NCBI RefSeq assembly: GCF_002979915.1
Contig: NZ_PCQA01000001.1
Span: 186,001-250,000 of the forward strand
Length of the DNA: 64,000 bases
Direction of reading: 5' to 3'
Source of the DNA: Arthrobacter sp. MYb213
GTDB taxonomy: Bacteria; Actinomycetota; Actinomycetes; Actinomycetales; Micrococcaceae
Part shown: positions 44,441-53,138 of the stretch, in pieces
Position numbering within the stretch: the stretch's first letter is position 1
Layout: every line of letters begins with the position of its first letter
Program-made: the position numbers and the translations under genes
The notes under the pieces: generated by a model
Databases searched by the model: none
Told to the model about the DNA's origin: nothing
What the model saw: only the letters and a program-made list of their open reading frames with translations

Positions 44441-44620
44441 ATGACATCACGAGACGACGCGGTGAAAGGCGAGGACGATTCAACGATCGTTCACAAGATA
44501 GCCCAACCGCCTAGTGAACAGGTTGCCTATTTTAACGAGGCACACCGGCGCAAAGCGAAACCCATGCAACGACTCATAGCTAGTCCCGAAGAGTCAGTTA
44601 AACCTGACTCTGAGAAATGA
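44441..44620 (+). CDS. Small hypothetical protein, 59 residues
   Basis: A possible small gene. The ATG at 44441 (or TTG at 44438) is preceded by AAGGA at good distance. The product is charged and soluble, with HKIAQPPSEQVAYFNEAHRR in the middle and no hydrophobic segment. It lies after the protease terminator hairpin in the same direction. I recognise no family. It could be a chance frame, but the ribosome-binding site and position favour a gene. Confidence 0.42.
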   Translation: MTSRDDAVKGEDDSTIVHKIAQPPSEQVAYFNEAHRRKAKPMQRLIASPEESVKPDSEK

Positions 44621-44698
44621 TCCGGGCTAGCACCAGTTCACGCATCCAGCCGCGGATCGGAAATAACCGATGCCTGGTAGTGAGCAGTTTCTACAGTT

Positions 44699-45190
44699 TT
44701 AGCTTACAAAAGCGAAATTAAATGGGTATTTGTACGCGCGTCCGGCCTGGTACTCATCTGGTGCTTTGACCGCGGCCATAATAGCAATCACAAAGCAGAT
44801 GATGCCGCCGAGAACGCCGATCACCCATCCAATGACAGGTACGAACGCTAGCAAGCCAATGATTGCGCGAATGATACTGAAGTTCAGTGTCTGCTGATGG
44901 AAATCGCGGACCAGCGGATTGCTACGTTCCTTATCGATCACAAAGAAAATGAGTGCCGGAATGATTCCAAAGAATGCCGAAAGCCATCCATTAAGTTGAA
45001 TGCGTTGGAGGCTGTCATCTGCGCTTTGTCCCGGACGAGGAGCCGGCGGAAAGCCTTGCTGGCCAGAATAATATGCACCGGAGGACTCAGTGCTGGGATT
45101 CTCTGTTGGTGAATTGTTTGTTGGGGGAGTTGCCGAGTCGCCCACGTCATCTGGCTTGAACTCGTTCGAGTCTTCCGGTGTGGTTGTCAT
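44699..45190 (-). CDS. DUF4870 (TIC20-like) membrane protein
   Basis: A 163-residue protein with a disordered, Pro/Ser/Thr-rich N-terminus (about residues 1-60) followed by three hydrophobic segments. The domain core reads ALIFFVIDKERSNPLVRDFHQQTLNFS and GVIGGIICFVIAIMAAVKA-like helices, typical of DUF4870. Function of this family is unknown. It is convergent with the small ORF and lies 211 bp from the valS stop, in the same direction as valS, with a possible hairpin between them. Confidence 0.82.
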   Translation of the reverse strand: MTTTPEDSNEFKPDDVGDSATPPTNNSPTENPSTESSGAYYSGQQGFPPAPRPGQSADDSLQRIQLNGWLSAFFGIIPALIFFVIDKERSNPLVRDFHQQTLNFSIIRAIIGLLAFVPVIGWVIGVLGGIICFVIAIMAAVKAPDEYQAGRAYKYPFNFAFVS

Positions 45191-45350
45191 TTGAGCCTCT
45201 CAAGAGTCGAGCCTGATTGCTTACTCTGACCGTACACGGTTAAACCACTGTTCTGTTTAATAGAGATCAAATCGTTATTGCACTTGGTTTTATCGAAGTT
45301 CAACAGCCGTTCAATTACAAAGAACGAATCGAGAACTATCGTGGAAACAG

Positions 45351-45382
45351 CGAAGACCGCCGAGAAAATCTCGACGGCCTTC
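45351..45382 (-). terminator. Imperfect hairpin after valS
   Basis: Arms GAAG-CCG-CGAGA and TCTCG-CGG-CTTC pair with two mismatches around AAA, 20 bp beyond the valS stop on the minus strand. There is no strong T-run. Confidence 0.45.
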
Positions 45383-45401
45383 GTGTCTTACCTAATGAAG
45401 A

Positions 45402-48020
45402 TTAATCTTCTTCGGCAGGAGCCAATTCCACGTTTACAACGTTGAGATCACCCTCGGCTTCAATCAAGGTCAATTCACGTGCATTTCCGGCGGACTTTAG
45501 ATCGGTGAAGCCGGCACGCAACTGCTCAATCGCAGCTGCAGGTGCGTGGATTTCACCAGAAAGTACCTCGGTGCGTTGTTTGACCTTAGCGTCTGACTTA
45601 GCCTTGCGGATACCCGACAGTGCGTGGCCGACGGTCGGAAGAACCATGGCGTCAGCACCTTCGGTGGCTGCGCTGAGATGAGCAACGCTTGGCCACTGCG
45701 ACAGGTGAACCGAACCAGTGCGCCACCAGCCCCAAACTTCTTCGGTAGCAAACGGCAAGAACGGTGCAAACAGACGCAGTACCGAGTCCAGGGTAGTCGC
45801 GAGCGTTGCAAGAACGCTGGCCTGTTCAGCTTCACCATGACCGCCGTAGGCACGATCCTTGATCAGTTCAACATAGTCATCGGTGAACGACCAGAAGAAC
45901 GACTCGGTGATATCCAAAGCACGCGCGTAGTCGTAGTTTTCAAAGGCACGCTGAGCGTCCTCGATCACGGTAGACAGACGCAACAGCAAGGAACGATCCA
46001 GACCGTTGGTGACCAATGACGCGTCATCGGTCAGCACGTTTGCCTCGGTGGCACCCAGGTTCAAGACGAACTTAGAAGCGTTAAGAATCTTGATCGCCAA
46101 GCGGCGGCCAATCTTCATCTGGTTAATTTCGTAGGCGGTATCGGCGCCCAACTTGGCACTGGCGGCCCAATAACGAACAGCGTCGGAACCAAACTTCTCC
46201 AACACCTCGTTTGGTACCACTACATTGCCCTTGGACTTAGACATCTTCTTACGGTCTGGATCTAGAATCCAGCCCGAAATGGCAGCATGCTTCCAAGGAA
46301 CATCGTTGTGTAGCGCATCGGCACGGACTGCTGTTGAGAACAACCAGGTGCGGATGATGTCGTGGCCCTGTGGGCGCAGATCAAATGGGTATACCTTGGA
46401 GAAGAACTCGTCATCGCGTCCCCAACGACCCACAATCTGTGGGGTCAGTGAGCTCGTTGCCCAAGTATCAAGCACGTCGGCGTCACCGATGAAACCGCCG
46501 GCTACACCACGCTGATCCTCGGTGTATCCGATGGGCGCATCCGCTGCCGGATCAACCGGAAGCTGAGCGGTCTCTGGGACAATCGGAGCGTCATAGTTAG
46601 GCTCGCCATGCTCATCGACCTTGTACCAAACGGGTACAGGTACGCCGAAGAAGCGTTGGCGAGAAACCAGCCAGTCACCGTTTAGGCCAGAAACCCAGTT
46701 CTCATAACGCGAGCGCATGAACGATGGGTGGAAGTCGATCTCCTGCCCGCGGGCAATCATTTGCGTACGGCGCTCTTCGTCACGGCCACCGTTTCGGATG
46801 TACCACTGACGTGAGGTGACGATTTCCAAAGGCTTGTCGCCCTTTTCGAAGAAGTTCACCGGACGTGAAACCTTTTTAGGTTCACCATCGAGTAGATCTG
46901 CTTCGCTGAGCATCTTGACTACGGTTTCCTTCGCGGAGAATACGGTTTTCGCCGAGATCTCTGCGTAGGCTTCCTGACCGGCCTCGGTGGTGATCCACTC
47001 TGGGGTATCGGCCAAGATGCGGCCGTCGCGGCCAATGATGGCGCGAGTTGGTAGCTGCAGTTCACGCCACCAGGTTACGTCGGTCAGGTCGCCGAAGGTA
47101 CAGACCATGGCGATACCCGAACCCTTGTCTGGCTGAGCCAGTGGGTGTGGGTACACGGTAACCGGTACGCCGAAGATCGGCGAGGTGACGGTATTGCCGA
47201 ACAAGTGCTTGTAGCGCTCATCGTCTGGGTGAGCGACTAGGCCAGCACAGGCTGCGAGCAGTTCCGGACGAGTTGTCTCGATGAAGACCTGTTCGCCACC
47301 GTCAGCATTGAATGCATAGCGGTAGTAGGCGCCTGGCATTTCGCGGTCTTCGAGTTCTGCTTGGGCCACCGCGGTGCGGAAGGTGACATCCCACAGAGTC
47401 GGAGCTTCGGCCATGTAGGCGTCGCCCTGCTTGAGGTTTTCCAAGAACGCTCGCTGAGACACCGCACGGGCGTTGTCGTCAATGGTCCGGTAGGTCATGC
47501 GCCAGTCAACGGACAGGCCCAGAGTGGAGAAGAGCTGTTCGAAGACTTTTTCGTCTTCGACTGCTAGTTCTTCACAGAGTTCAATGAAGTTCTTACGGCT
47601 AACTACATCCCAGTCGCGCTGGTTTTTGGCCGGCGACTCAGGTGGGCGGTAACCCTCGATATATGGTTTGGTTGGGTCGCAACGAACGCCGTAGTAGTTC
47701 TGTACGCGACGCTCGGTGGGAAGACCGTTGTCGTCCCAACCCAGTGGGTAGAACACGTTCTTGCCGCTCATGCGCTGGAAGCGTGCCAACACGTCGGTCT
47801 GCGTGTAGGAGAACATATGTCCTACGTGCAGGGAACCGGAAGCGGTTGGTGGGGGAGTGTCAATGGAGTAAACGTCCTCGCGGGTCGTGTCCTCGTTGAA
47901 GTGATAGGTGCCCTCGGTGCGCCACCGGGACGAAAGACGTTCCTCTAGGCCCTCCAAAGCGGGCTTGTCAGGAACGGAAACCGTTGCGGGCGTGTCTGTG
48001 CCCAAGTTGTCTTCTGCCAT
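45402..48020 (-). CDS. valS: Valyl-tRNA synthetase
   Basis: Charges tRNA-Val; a class I synthetase of 872 residues. The HIGH-type motif is SLHVGHMFS near residue 62 and the KMSKS motif is KKMSKSKGNV near residue 585. The CP1 editing domain lies between (about 200-400) and the anticodon-binding domain follows. The C-terminal coiled-coil arm is shorter than in enterobacteria. The start is ATG at 48020. In mycobacteria valS is also near the clp genes. Confidence 0.96.
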   Translation of the reverse strand: MAEDNLGTDTPATVSVPDKPALEGLEERLSSRWRTEGTYHFNEDTTREDVYSIDTPPPTASGSLHVGHMFSYTQTDVLARFQRMSGKNVFYPLGWDDNGLPTERRVQNYYGVRCDPTKPYIEGYRPPESPAKNQRDWDVVSRKNFIELCEELAVEDEKVFEQLFSTLGLSVDWRMTYRTIDDNARAVSQRAFLENLKQGDAYMAEAPTLWDVTFRTAVAQAELEDREMPGAYYRYAFNADGGEQVFIETTRPELLAACAGLVAHPDDERYKHLFGNTVTSPIFGVPVTVYPHPLAQPDKGSGIAMVCTFGDLTDVTWWRELQLPTRAIIGRDGRILADTPEWITTEAGQEAYAEISAKTVFSAKETVVKMLSEADLLDGEPKKVSRPVNFFEKGDKPLEIVTSRQWYIRNGGRDEERRTQMIARGQEIDFHPSFMRSRYENWVSGLNGDWLVSRQRFFGVPVPVWYKVDEHGEPNYDAPIVPETAQLPVDPAADAPIGYTEDQRGVAGGFIGDADVLDTWATSSLTPQIVGRWGRDDEFFSKVYPFDLRPQGHDIIRTWLFSTAVRADALHNDVPWKHAAISGWILDPDRKKMSKSKGNVVVPNEVLEKFGSDAVRYWAASAKLGADTAYEINQMKIGRRLAIKILNASKFVLNLGATEANVLTDDASLVTNGLDRSLLLRLSTVIEDAQRAFENYDYARALDITESFFWSFTDDYVELIKDRAYGGHGEAEQASVLATLATTLDSVLRLFAPFLPFATEEVWGWWRTGSVHLSQWPSVAHLSAATEGADAMVLPTVGHALSGIRKAKSDAKVKQRTEVLSGEIHAPAAAIEQLRAGFTDLKSAGNARELTLIEAEGDLNVVNVELAPAEED

Positions 48021-48221
48021 GTTTCTATTCTTTCATGTTTTATATGGCAAGGAAGCATTGAAGCTCATGGTCTGGGCCACTTGAGCGAGGGAAACCTGGC
48101 TGGCGTAGTCAAATGAGCGAAATATCCCCTGTCGGGCACCGGCTCGTGGCCGGGTAAACGGCGTACGTAAGAGAAATTCATCGCTTCGCATGGGGATGCC
48201 CCAAAGTTCTAGAGTGGGCAT

Positions 48222-48986
48222 ATGACTAATTCTCAAAATCAGAACAATTCACGCTCTGCCCTCGTCACCGGTGCTTCGAGCGGCATCGGTCAGGCTACCG
48301 TCCGTGCCTTGCGCGCACAGGGCTGGAACGTTTTTGCAGTGGCGCGTCGTGAAGAACGATTGAAGTCCCTGGCCGCAGAAACCGGGGCAATTGCACTGGC
48401 CGCAGATGTCAGTGTTCAAGCTGATGTTGATGCACTGGTCAGCGACGTCGAAGCTCAGGGTGGCGTCGATACTCTCATCAACTGTGCTGGCGGTGCACGC
48501 GGTAGTGATCACTGGGCCGAAGCAAAAGACGAAGACTGGGAATTCATGTGGCAGGCAAACGTCATGGGAACCATGCGGTTAACGCGCGCGCTATTACCTT
48601 CCTTGCGCACCAATTCAGGCACTATTTTGAACGTCACCTCTACCGCCGCCCTGTCCAGCTACGAGGGCGGTAGTGGCTATAACGCCGCGAAAGCAGCGCA
48701 ACGAGCCATGACTCAGGCGCTACGTTTGGAAGAAGTGGGCAACAGAATTCGTGTCATTGAGATCCTTCCAGGACTCGTCCACACCGAAGAATTCGCGCTG
48801 CGCCGACTCGGAACCAAGGAAGCGGCCGAGAAAGTCTATGCTGGAGTCGCCGAACCACTCACCGCCCAGGACGTGGCAGAAGTGATCCGCTACGCGGTCA
48901 GCGCTCCGTCACATGTGAACTTGGACGAAATCGTCATTCGGCCACAGGCTCAGGCCGCCAATCACAAGCTGATCCGCCAAAGCTAA
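48222..48986 (+). CDS. SDR family NAD(P)-dependent oxidoreductase (YdfG-like)
   Basis: A 254-residue short-chain dehydrogenase. The cofactor motif GASSGIGQ is at residues 17-24, NCAGG is near residue 87, the catalytic Ser is in VTSTAALSS and the Tyr-Lys pair is YNAAK. VHTEEFALRR follows the substrate loop. It resembles the serine/3-hydroxy acid dehydrogenase YdfG group. The start is ATG at 48222. It ends 10 bp before the chelatase gene, so it may be co-transcribed with it. Confidence 0.88.
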   Translation: MTNSQNQNNSRSALVTGASSGIGQATVRALRAQGWNVFAVARREERLKSLAAETGAIALAADVSVQADVDALVSDVEAQGGVDTLINCAGGARGSDHWAEAKDEDWEFMWQANVMGTMRLTRALLPSLRTNSGTILNVTSTAALSSYEGGSGYNAAKAAQRAMTQALRLEEVGNRIRVIEILPGLVHTEEFALRRLGTKEAAEKVYAGVAEPLTAQDVAEVIRYAVSAPSHVNLDEIVIRPQAQAANHKLIRQS

Positions 48987-48996
48987 TAAACCGGTG

Positions 48997-49689
48997 ATGA
49001 AGAAAACCCACGTCCTCGCTGCGTCACATGGCACCGATAATCTTCGCGGTCAACAACTGATCCACGAACTACGTACACAGCTGGAAGAACTGGCGTGTAG
49101 TGAGATGCACACCGAGTTGGTCTGGCACGAGGCATATGTTGATGTTCAACAGCCGCAACTTGCTCAAGTGCTCGCGTCGTTGCCCGAGGGAGAAGCAGCG
49201 GTAGTACTGCCACTGCTAGTTGCTGATGGAGTGCATACGACCCAGGACATCGCTCAGGCAGTAGCAGCACGGCAAAACACGGTCGCGGCCAGCCCACTGG
49301 GCGCTTTGCCAGAACTTGCTTACCTACTAAGTCTGCGCGCCATGGCTCAGCTGGAGCCGAATCAGAAGGTCCTCCTCGCTGCAGCCGGAACCCGGCTAGA
49401 GCAAGGGCAAGAGCAGATTAGGGACTTAGCAGCGCAGATCTCAACGCGGCTGGGTCAAGAAGTTCAGGTGGCTTACTGCGCCGGGGCTAAACCGCTGATT
49501 AGTGAACTGCTTTCCGAGGAACTGAGGCCAAAGACGCTGGTGCTTAGCGCGCTGTTAGCCGAAGGACTCTTTCAATCACGGCTGACTAGCATGGGCGCCC
49601 GGTTCACCACAAGCCCGTTGCTTCCGGACGTCATGATCGCTAAATGTTTCCTCATAAGACTGCAAGAGGCCCTGAAGCAAAGCACATAA
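48997..49689 (+). CDS. Sirohydrochlorin chelatase-like protein (CbiX/SirB)
   Basis: A 230-residue protein with two CbiX-type halves. The N-terminal half has the metal-site histidines in LAASHGTDNL and LLVADGVHTTQDI; the second half is more degenerate. It should insert Fe into sirohydrochlorin to make siroheme, the cofactor of the sulfite reductase encoded next. The start is ATG at 48997; a GTG three bases upstream is possible. It lies between the SDR and sulfite-reductase genes, 100 bp before the latter. Confidence 0.82.
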   Translation: MKKTHVLAASHGTDNLRGQQLIHELRTQLEELACSEMHTELVWHEAYVDVQQPQLAQVLASLPEGEAAVVLPLLVADGVHTTQDIAQAVAARQNTVAASPLGALPELAYLLSLRAMAQLEPNQKVLLAAAGTRLEQGQEQIRDLAAQISTRLGQEVQVAYCAGAKPLISELLSEELRPKTLVLSALLAEGLFQSRLTSMGARFTTSPLLPDVMIAKCFLIRLQEALKQST

Positions 49690-49751
49690 ATGTCCTCAGA
49701 TGACGAAGTTCGCGGTGATTAAGTAAAGCGCGTTCATGTGACTACTCGTGG

Positions 49752-49789
49752 TTGCCAGCCCCCGGGGGCTGGTTTCTATGCTGGCTTAC
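49752..49789 (+). promoter_or_regulatory. Sulfite-reductase operon promoter with an 18-bp palindrome in its spacer
   Basis: TTGCCA (49752-49757) and TATGCT (49777-49782) are 19 bp apart. The perfect palindrome CCAGCCCCCGGGGGCTGG (49755-49772) overlaps the -35 and spacer. The expected transcription start falls at the ATG at 49790, and no ribosome-binding site precedes it, so the mRNA looks leaderless. A regulator probably binds the palindrome; which one is unknown. Confidence 0.6.
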
Positions 49790-51490
49790 ATGACGCAAAC
49801 TACTGCACCGGGTCGCCCTAAGCGGGCAGCTAAACCCCAAGGTCAATGGAAGGTTGACGGCAAGGCACCGCTCAATCACAACGAGGAACTCAAAGCCGCC
49901 GACGACGGTCTGAACGTCCGCGAACGTATCGAGCAGATTTACGCACTCAAGGGTTTCGACTCAATTGATCCAGACGATCTGCACGGGCGTTTTCGCTGGT
50001 GGGGCTTGTACACCCAACGGGCCCAAGGTATTCCTGGTGGTAAGACCGCCACGCTGGAGCCGCACGAACTTGAAGACAAATATTTCATGCTTCGGGTGCG
50101 CATTGACGGCGGAGCACTAAGCACCGATCAGCTACGGGTAATTGCCGGGATTTCTACCGAGTTCGCCCGTGACACCGCGGACTTTACCGACCGACAGAAC
50201 ATCCAGTTGCACTGGGTAGATGTAGCCGATGTGCCGGAAATCTGGCGCCGACTCGAAGCCGTGGGGCTGAACACCACCGAAGCATGTGGGGACGTTCCCC
50301 GAGTCATCTTAGGCTCGCCCGTGGCGGGCATCGCCAAAAACGAGATCATCGACCCGACCCCCGTGATCCATGAGATCGCTCGGCGCTATGTGGGCAACCC
50401 GGAATTCTCCAACTTGCCGCGCAAGTACAAGACCGCGATTACCGGCCACCCGAACCAGGACGTCGTCCACGAGATCAATGACTTCGCGCTAATCGGCGTT
50501 GAACATCCGCAACTCGGCGTCGGATATGACCTCTGGGTCGGCGGGGGACTCTCCGCCAACCCCCGCTTGGGCGAACGGCTCGGCGCATTCGTCCGCGAAG
50601 AAATCGCTGCCGACGTTTGGGAGGCAGTGACGTCCATCTTCCGCGACTACGGCTATCGAAGGCTACGCAACCGGGCACGTCTGAAATTCCTGCTCGCTGA
50701 TTGGGGAACCGAGAAATTCCGTCAGATCCTCCAAGATGAGTACCTGGGTTTTGAACTCCCCGACGGACCTCCTGCGCACAAGCCACAGGATGCCGGAGAC
50801 CACAGCGGAGTGCATGAACAGAAGGACGGCCGGTTCTATATCGGGCTGACCCCGCCGGTGGGACGCGTCTCGGGAACAATTCTCAATAAGCTGACGGACC
50901 TGGTTGAAGCGGCCGGATCTCGCAGGCTACGAACCACCCCGCACCAGAAGGTCATCGCCCTAGATATCCCCGCAGACCAGGTTGATACCTTTACCAACGC
51001 GGTACAAGAACTTGGCTTGGACCCGTCTCCCGGCTTAATCAAGCGCTCTGCCATAGCCTGCACCGGCATCGAGTTTTGCAAGCTAGCCATCGTGGACACT
51101 AAAGACACCACAATCGACGCGGTGAAAAAAATCGAATCAAGGCTCGCGGATCACAAAGGAAAACTTCCCAAGGCACTGTCCTTGCACGTTAATGGTTGCC
51201 CGAACTCGTGCGCGCGTATCCAAACCGCCGACATTGGGTTGAAGGGGCAACTGATCACCAACGCGCAGGGCGAGCAGGTATCCGGATTCCAAGTGCACTT
51301 GGGCGGAACCCTGGCCGGATTCGAAAACGGTGAGGCAGGTCTAGGCCGCACCGTCCGCGGGCTGAAGGTCGCGGCGAATGAGCTTCCCGAATACGTGGAG
51401 CGGGTTGTCAAAAGCTATTCAAGCAAGTCAGAAAAGAACGAGTCTTTCGCTGCCTGGGCACACCGCGCCGACGAGGAGGACCTGGTATGA
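49790..51490 (+). CDS. sir: Ferredoxin-dependent sulfite reductase
   Basis: Reduces sulfite to sulfide using a siroheme coupled to a [4Fe-4S] cluster; 566 residues. The cluster cysteines are in CTGIEFCKLA (C-x5-C) and VNGCPNSCAR (C-x3-C). The N-terminal half has FTDRQNIQLHWVDV and the conserved nitrite/sulfite reductase parachute region. Nitrite reductase is the alternative, but the cysH-cysD-cysN context decides for sulfite. The ATG at 49790 is chosen over an upstream frame start because it lies at the expected transcription start. Its stop overlaps cysH as ATGA. Confidence 0.93.
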   Translation: MTQTTAPGRPKRAAKPQGQWKVDGKAPLNHNEELKAADDGLNVRERIEQIYALKGFDSIDPDDLHGRFRWWGLYTQRAQGIPGGKTATLEPHELEDKYFMLRVRIDGGALSTDQLRVIAGISTEFARDTADFTDRQNIQLHWVDVADVPEIWRRLEAVGLNTTEACGDVPRVILGSPVAGIAKNEIIDPTPVIHEIARRYVGNPEFSNLPRKYKTAITGHPNQDVVHEINDFALIGVEHPQLGVGYDLWVGGGLSANPRLGERLGAFVREEIAADVWEAVTSIFRDYGYRRLRNRARLKFLLADWGTEKFRQILQDEYLGFELPDGPPAHKPQDAGDHSGVHEQKDGRFYIGLTPPVGRVSGTILNKLTDLVEAAGSRRLRTTPHQKVIALDIPADQVDTFTNAVQELGLDPSPGLIKRSAIACTGIEFCKLAIVDTKDTTIDAVKKIESRLADHKGKLPKALSLHVNGCPNSCARIQTADIGLKGQLITNAQGEQVSGFQVHLGGTLAGFENGEAGLGRTVRGLKVAANELPEYVERVVKSYSSKSEKNESFAAWAHRADEEDLV

Positions 51491-52197
51491 GCACCGTGCA
51501 ACGCACCGAAGCAGAACTGCGGAAGATCGCCGCGTTGGGAGCCGAAGAGCTTGGCTGGGACTCGACCGCCGAACAGGTCATCAATTTTGCGGCTAAACAT
51601 TTCGCGGCCCGCGAGATCGCGGTTGCCTGTTCCATGGCTGACGCGGTCCTCCCACATTTGGTATCGGCCGCTATTCCAGACGTAGACGTGCTGTTCCTAG
51701 AGACCGGGTATCACTTCGCTGAAACCATCAGCACCCGCGACGAGGTCGCCCGAGCACTGCCGGTACGCATCATCGAGGTACTGCCAGAACTCACGGTGCA
51801 TGAGCAAGACGCGAAATTTGGCAAGGACCTCTTCGCTCGTGACGCGGCAACCTGCTGCCAGATGCGAAAAATGGATCCGTTGAAAGATTCCTTGAAAGGC
51901 TACGGCGCCTGGTTCACCGGGGTGCGTCGCGAGGAGGCGCCTACCCGAGCTAACACGCCGTTGGTGGGCTTCGACGAAAAGCACGGGCTAGTGAAATTCA
52001 ATCCGCTGGCCGCCTGGTCCTTTGATGAACTGATTGGCTACGCAACCGAACACTCGGTGCCGGTAAATATGTTGCTCGCACAGGGATATCCCTCAATTGG
52101 TTGTCAACCATGTACCAGGCCGGTAGCCGAGGGCGAAGATCCTCGCGCGGGTCGCTGGGCTGGCCTAGCAAAAACTGAATGCGGCATACACATCTAG
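51487..52197 (+). CDS. cysH: Adenylyl-sulfate (APS) reductase
   Basis: Reduces activated sulfate to sulfite with thioredoxin; 236 residues of the PP-loop fold. The paired cysteines ATCCQMRK and GCQPCTRP are the [4Fe-4S] ligands found in APS-using (not PAPS-using) enzymes, and the C-terminal catalytic motif is KTECGIH. The absence of a CysC kinase in the operon agrees with APS as substrate. It overlaps the sulfite reductase gene by 4 bp, and cysD begins 16 bp after its stop. Confidence 0.94.
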   Translation: MSTVQRTEAELRKIAALGAEELGWDSTAEQVINFAAKHFAAREIAVACSMADAVLPHLVSAAIPDVDVLFLETGYHFAETISTRDEVARALPVRIIEVLPELTVHEQDAKFGKDLFARDAATCCQMRKMDPLKDSLKGYGAWFTGVRREEAPTRANTPLVGFDEKHGLVKFNPLAAWSFDELIGYATEHSVPVNMLLAQGYPSIGCQPCTRPVAEGEDPRAGRWAGLAKTECGIHI

Positions 52198-52213
52198 TGA
52201 AGGAGAGAAGCAA

Positions 52214-53137
52214 ATGACCATCACAGCCAACGCACCCACCCACGTACGGCGCAGCGTCCTTGACGAGCTCGAAGCAGAATCAATTCACATCATCCGTGAG
52301 GTGCTCGCGGAATTCGAAAATCCCGGTTTGCTCTTCTCTGGAGGTAAAGACTCGGTGGTAGTACTGCACCTGCTGGCTAAAGCAGTATTTCCGGCACGTG
52401 TGCCGATTCCTGTAGTGCATATCGACACCGGTCACAACTTCGGTGAGGTACTGAAGTTCCGAGATCAGGTCGTAGCACGCTATGGACTGAACCTCGTAGT
52501 TGGTTCGGTACAGGAATATATCGACCGTGGGGAGCTAACAGAACTGCCAGATGGCACCCGAAACCGTTTGCAAACCCGGGTGCTCTTGGACACCATCGAG
52601 GCCAACCGCTTCGACGTGGTCTTTGGCGGGGCTCGTCGCGATGAAGACAAGGCCCGGGCCAAGGAACGCATCTTATCGCTGCGGGATGAATTCGGAGTCT
52701 GGGATCCACGTAACCAACGTCCGGAAATCTGGAATCTTTACAACGGGCGCCACGCACCCGGTGGGCATGTCCGCGCCTTCCCGATCTCGAATTGGACCGA
52801 ACGCGATATTTGGGCGTACATCAACCAAGAACAAATCCAGTTACCGCCAATCTACTTTGCCCACAAACGACAGGTCTTTGAACGCGACGGCATGTGGCGA
52901 GCGGTCACCGGAGTCTCGCTGCCAGCTCAAGGCGAAATCGTCAGCATCCGCCAGGTGCGTTACCGGACTGTGGGAGACGCCAGCTGCACCGGTGCGGTGC
53001 TCTCGGCCGCTGACACCGTACCGAAGGTATTGGACGAGTTGGCCTTGGCTACCGTGACTGAACGCGGCGCAACCCGCGCCGACGACCGAATTTCAGCGGC
53101 CGGAATGGAAGACCGCAAGACCGAAGGGTACTTCTAA
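52214..53137 (+). CDS. cysD: Sulfate adenylyltransferase subunit 2
   Basis: The catalytic subunit of ATP sulfurylase (307 residues), which makes APS from sulfate and ATP. The PP-loop LLFSGGKDSVVVLHLL is near residue 38, and VPIPVVHIDTGHNFGEV, RDEDKARAKER and the C-terminal TERGATRADDR are typical. AAGGAGAGAAG precedes the ATG. cysN starts 1 bp after its stop, so the subunits are made in equal amounts. Confidence 0.96.
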   Translation: MTITANAPTHVRRSVLDELEAESIHIIREVLAEFENPGLLFSGGKDSVVVLHLLAKAVFPARVPIPVVHIDTGHNFGEVLKFRDQVVARYGLNLVVGSVQEYIDRGELTELPDGTRNRLQTRVLLDTIEANRFDVVFGGARRDEDKARAKERILSLRDEFGVWDPRNQRPEIWNLYNGRHAPGGHVRAFPISNWTERDIWAYINQEQIQLPPIYFAHKRQVFERDGMWRAVTGVSLPAQGEIVSIRQVRYRTVGDASCTGAVLSAADTVPKVLDELALATVTERGATRADDRISAAGMEDRKTEGYF

Positions 53138-53138
53138 A

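Noticed and set aside
49755-49772. Palindrome before the sulfite reductase gene as a terminator
   Set aside because: It has no loop and is not followed by a long T-run, and it overlaps promoter hexamers, so an operator is a better reading.
49790-51490. Nitrite reductase as identity of the siroheme protein
   Set aside because: The fold is shared, but the tight operon with cysH, cysD and cysN indicates sulfite.
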